From Omphiscola glabra (taxonomy: Eukaryota; Mollusca; Gastropoda; Lymnaeidae): a DNA stretch of 64,000 bases. This document shows, one piece after another, positions 60,143 through 64,000 of the stretch. The translations under genes were made by a program, and so were the position numbers. Positions within the stretch are counted from its first letter, which is position 1, and every line of letters starts with the position of its first letter. The notes beneath the pieces were generated by a model. That model had not been told where the DNA came from. It was given only the letters and a program-made list of their open reading frames with translations, and made no database searches. The stretch lies in contig OZ024807.1 of the NCBI GenBank assembly GCA_964017045.1, positions 17,287,941-17,351,940 of the forward strand. The letters run 5' to 3'.

Positions 60143-60793
60143 AAGTGAGTACATCTTCTAATTTAAATTATGTAAACATTGTCCTTACAACAAAATAAAA
60201 CCCATTTGTACAACACAATGCAGTTTTTCTTTCTATTGCAAGGTGGCAGTGCATGAAGCACACACACACGAGGGAAACCACTAAAAATAGAATGCTTTAC
60301 CCGGTTAGGGAGTATAGAGTTTAGTGTCTTGCACAATACGTATGGGTCCATCACATGCTTTGCTATAGATTATTTTTGTCAGTGTTTTCAAATTGTTCTG
60401 TACGATTTTAATGGCGTGACCTTTGCTTCACGAATACTGAGACCGACAAGCATCATTTAAAGGCAATTATTTTTTCAGAGAACAATGTGGTGGAGCAGGG
60501 AATCCTCATTTTTTTTTTAACAAACAGGGGGGACCTCTTCATTGCCCCACAGAAACTGTTGGGGGGCCGGACTTTAGTTTGAAAACAAACTTAAAGGGAT
60601 TCCTACGCACACTGCACATTTCTTACATGAAGTGCATTAAGAAAAGATAAAATGAATAAACAAAAAGTATTAGTAAAGAATTCTGGGCCTGGTTTTGTCT
60701 AAATAGATGGTCATTGGGAAGAATGGGCCTGATTTTCGGCAAAATTGATGGCCAGAGTTCGTTTCCTCATTTGTCACTGCTACCTGGGTACCC

Positions 60794-61227
60794 TCTCACT
60801 TTTCTTGTATGCCCGTGAGTCCTGGACATTAACAGCAGAACTTGAAAGGAAAATAAAGGCGATGGAGATGAGATGTTTTAGAAGCATACTTGGCATCTGC
60901 TACAGAGACCATATCACCAATGAACAAGTGAAAGAAAGGATTCGTCAAGCAATTGGGCAGTACGATGACCTCCTGGTGTCTGTAAAAAGCGCAAACTTGA
61001 GTGGTATGGACACGTGACAAGAAAACAAGAGCTCACCAAAGAAATCATGCAGATCACATATAGAGGAGGGAAAAGAAGGGGAAGACAGAGAAAAAGTTGG
61101 GAAGATAACATCAAAGAGTGGACGGGATTAAAACTAGGCGATGCTATGCGCAGTGCAGAAGACCGAGAGGAATGGAGAAGGATAGTTTTCATCTCAAGGA
61201 CTAAGGGACATGATGATGATCATGATG
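60794..61227 (+). mobile_element. 5'-truncated RTE-like LINE, 434 bp, 12-bp TSD
   Basis: Flanked by ACCTGGGTACCC at 60782-60793 and 61228-61239. Encodes the RT C-terminal tail (SLFLYARESWTLTAELERKI; GRQRKSWEDNIKEWTG; WRRIVF), with a frameshift near 60990, and ends in a GATGATGAT run. Confidence 0.9.
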
Positions 61228-61269
61228 ACCTGGGTACCCATGTGGTGGTCAGACGGGATCGAGGTTAAA

Positions 61270-61320
61270 GGCCACTGACGGGCCGGATCTGGCCTCCGGG
61301 TCATAGTTTAAGGACCCCTG
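61270..61320 (+). mobile_element. hAT-like terminal remnant
   Basis: GGGCCGGATCTGGCCTCCGG..CATAGTTTAAGGACCCCTG resembles the right end common in hAT elements. No partner end seen. Confidence 0.35.
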
Positions 61321-61919
61321 TCGTAGAATGAAAAATAAGGAAATTTGTCCCAATCTGACGTATCGAGAGCATGAATTTCGCCATTAAAAACATATGAAAG
61401 TCTTCAGCCTCCTTACAAGTCTTTACAATAAATCTTTAGTTATTATTCTAAACCAAAAAAAAAGGGGGAAAAGAAACAAAGATTCCAAAATCCAATATCG
61501 GGCGTCAACAGTTTAGTGTGGTAAGCTGACGGGACTAGCTGAGCGAGGCTTAGTGCTGAACAAGTCGATCATTGACTACAATTATAGCAATTATAACCTA
61601 CGTCTTTGTCTTTGACGCATGCTTTAACAAAACACAGGAAGTGCATCACGAAAAAAAAAGGATTATTATTTGTAGGCAAACACAATCAGACATGACCCTG
61701 CACATAGTGTAAATTGTTTGTTGTTCTCCGATCAAAGGGTGATTGTATGTAATTATTTTTTTTTATTTTTGTATGTTTCAATGTCCGATGAAACCATTCA
61801 ATGAAAAAAAATGTATCGTCTACTTTTGTCTATGAATCATGTTTAAAAGAAATACTAACAAAACAAAATTGATTTTTAGTGATTCAGTACCCTAACGTCC
61901 AATTTCTACACTCCCTATA

Positions 61920-62165
61920 GCACCCCACACCATTTAGCACCACATACCATCTAGCACCACGCATCAAACACGATTTATCACCACACGTCACGCAACCCTA
62001 TCACCACACACCATCTAGCACCCAACGCCAAGTCACATTACAACACATAGCACGACACACCAGGTAGCCCGACACACCACACAGCACTTCACACAACCAG
62101 GAACACACACCATCAGGCACCACATCCCATTTAGCACCACATACCATCTAGCACCACGCATCAAC
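61920..62165. repeat. Degenerate CACCACACACCATCTAGCA repeat
   Basis: About ten drifting copies of a 15-25 base AGCACCACAYACCAT motif. Confidence 0.75.
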
Positions 62166-62169
62166 TATG

Positions 62170-63480
62170 TCAAAGCATTGGAAATAAGTTTTACCTACCA
62201 CTCTTTTTTCGAATGCTGTTTAAATTTTAAAAAATAAATAAAAATAAACGTTAAATACAATATGCTGACATCGTGCAGAACTCAATGCTGCTTCGATAAA
62301 AGCAGCATATGTGGAAAATAAAACCAAAATCATCTTTTTAGCTTCGATAGTCAGTATAGTACTAGTTTTTGAGTAACACATTTTAAAAGTCAGTTTATTT
62401 GTCCTTTTTTTAAAAAAAAACAACTATTATATGTTAAAACGTATCTTGTGACCTAATCCAGGTGTTTGGGTCACTCTCTGTAACTCATGCTGCAATACTA
62501 ATTTTAAGCAACTTTTATTTACAGGCTTACAGCTTTCGTTTTAAAAGTAGTTTGAAACATAAATTGAACTTTTATCAGAGAAGATGTTTGACACATTTAA
62601 ATAATTATAAGCCATTATTAAAAAAATAAATGTCAGACATCACCTTAGGAATTTATAAACATTAAGCCTTATTCTATTCCATTGCCCTAAACCAGTGCTA
62701 GTTAAAAGACACGGTTGATGTTCAATGATTGACTAGACTTCGTGGCACACATCGGCAATGATTACTCATATTTATATCATATAATCAGTTCGATTGATAC
62801 TCGCAAAAAGGAAAACACACCATAGAATATTGGATCATTTCGGATGAATTATTGTAGTTAAAAATTCGGTCATAAAATACAAGTTTTGAAAGATTTGCGT
62901 TCAAATTCGGCCATGTTGAATTTATCTAACTCTAGAAAAGCCGCGTCGATTGGCTGAACTTACGATTGACAAGAAAAGTAGCATTCGGTCACTGTCTCTT
63001 TTTGGCGTGCCTGTATGATTGCGTATGTGTTTGTGTGTAAGGTTGAGAGTACCTGAGCTTCATCTAAAAAAGAAACATCTTTCACAATGCTTTAAAATAA
63101 AACACACACTGTCGCGTTGGAATAGGGTGCGGAAAGGGCGACCCACCCCGGGCATCACTTATTTTCTGGCAACTACTGTGTTTGTTTGTAGAAAAGGTGC
63201 GACCAAAAGCTTGGTCGACCCACAGATGTCACTAAACCAAACTACACCCCCGACCAAAAAAAACTCCGACAACTAATGCTCAAAATTTATTATGTCGTGT
63301 TTCCTCAACCAGATCGGCTCAGTAGGGGCGCCACATGAAACAACAAACACGAGCGAAGGGCTTAAGAACATCCGGTAACGATATGGTCCACTAAGCTGGA
63401 GAGCACCATAGCATCCAGTAAGGCTACAGCATTGAACCGTAACGCATTGATCACAGTTGCTTTTTTTAAACTTCTAGCGA
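62170..63480. other. Intergenic, no gene recognised
   Basis: No exon signature. 63115-63250 shares short GCGACCC..CCGGGCATCACT motifs with the 60.0-kb element and may be MITE debris. Confidence 0.4.
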
Positions 63481-63484
63481 TCGC

Positions 63485-63630
63485 AATGGTTTTTATGTTT
63501 GCCTAGTAATGACAAATGGTTTTTATGTGTGACATGTTTATCTGACAATGACAAATGATTTTCATGTTTGCAATTTTCGCCCATTTATGACAAATGTTTG
63601 CTATGTTTGCTTAGTAATTGCCAACGGTTA
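63485..63630. repeat. Degenerate ~38-bp repeat
   Basis: Four copies of a TGGTTTTTATGTTTGCCTAG / TAATGACAAA-type unit. Confidence 0.7.
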
Positions 63631-64000
63631 TCGCGTACGATTTCACGGGTAAATAGTAAATAAAGGACCCTCGTTACATGTTAGATAGGGCAGGTAAATC
63701 ACTACCAAGTGATCCAAGTAAAATGGCCTGTGTCGCTAGTAAACGGATTCAAGTTATAGCGTCAAGGAGGCTATTGGCTGCAAAAAAAGTTTGAAGACCG
63801 TTGGTGTGAACCATTCCTGCTAATAATTTGTAAACTTTGTAAAATTGTTACCGTAATAAGTTAACATTTCGGCTACCAGTTTATATATTCGGGATAATCG
63901 ATTCTCATGACTTGATGGAAAGTTCGCAGACTGGCCTTGATGGTTTAGTATTGGGGGGGGGGGGGGGCCCTGACATTTCAATCAATGATAAGTAGTTTAT

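Overview
The window is eukaryotic, AT-rich, intron-rich invertebrate DNA. It holds two spliced genes in tail-to-tail (convergent) orientation plus a heavy load of transposon debris and minisatellites. The gene content is animal. The RTE-like and Jockey-like LINE remnants, the abundant short terminal-inverted-repeat elements and the many long G/C homopolymers suggest a lophotrochozoan, most likely a gastropod mollusc. The species assignment is inference.

Gene 1 (plus strand, about 1.4-19.7 kb) is a coiled-coil protein that I identify as CCDC191 (KIAA1407). I could chain 18 coding exons with consistent splice phases, giving 978 codons and a stop at 19722-19724. The first short coding exon is not found and probably lies left of the window. 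Its introns contain several minisatellites, including a 71-bp unit array at 5.8-7.3 kb and a 39-bp unit array at 14.0-14.4 kb.

Gene 2 (minus strand, 53474 down to 30401) is a complete nephrin-like immunoglobulin-superfamily adhesion receptor. Its 22 coding exons chain in phase to 1268 aa. The order is signal peptide, six Ig domains, one Ig-like spacer without the usual cysteines, two more Ig domains, one fibronectin type III domain, one transmembrane helix and a proline-rich cytoplasmic tail ending in RGHLV. The domain order, the length and the C-terminus agree with vertebrate nephrin as I know it.

Region by region: 0-1.4 kb, flank with hAT debris; 1.4-19.7 kb, CCDC191; 19.7-30.4 kb, intergenic, with a 1.59-kb terminal-inverted-repeat element, MITEs, LINE tails and a 51-bp minisatellite downstream of nephrin; 30.4-53.5 kb, nephrin, whose last intron holds a nest of four mobile elements and whose other introns hold LINE fragments, a hammerhead-like inverted pair and MITEs; 53.5-64 kb, upstream of nephrin, no gene seen, many MITEs, a truncated RTE insertion with a 12-bp target duplication, and simple repeats.

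The two genes have no obvious shared pathway. I found no operon, CRISPR array, rRNA or tRNA. I see no clearly new biological system. The most unusual items are the nested transposons, the minisatellites open in several reading frames, the link between poly-G tracts and short inverted-repeat elements, the paired hammerhead-like motifs and the splice-site oddities in nephrin.
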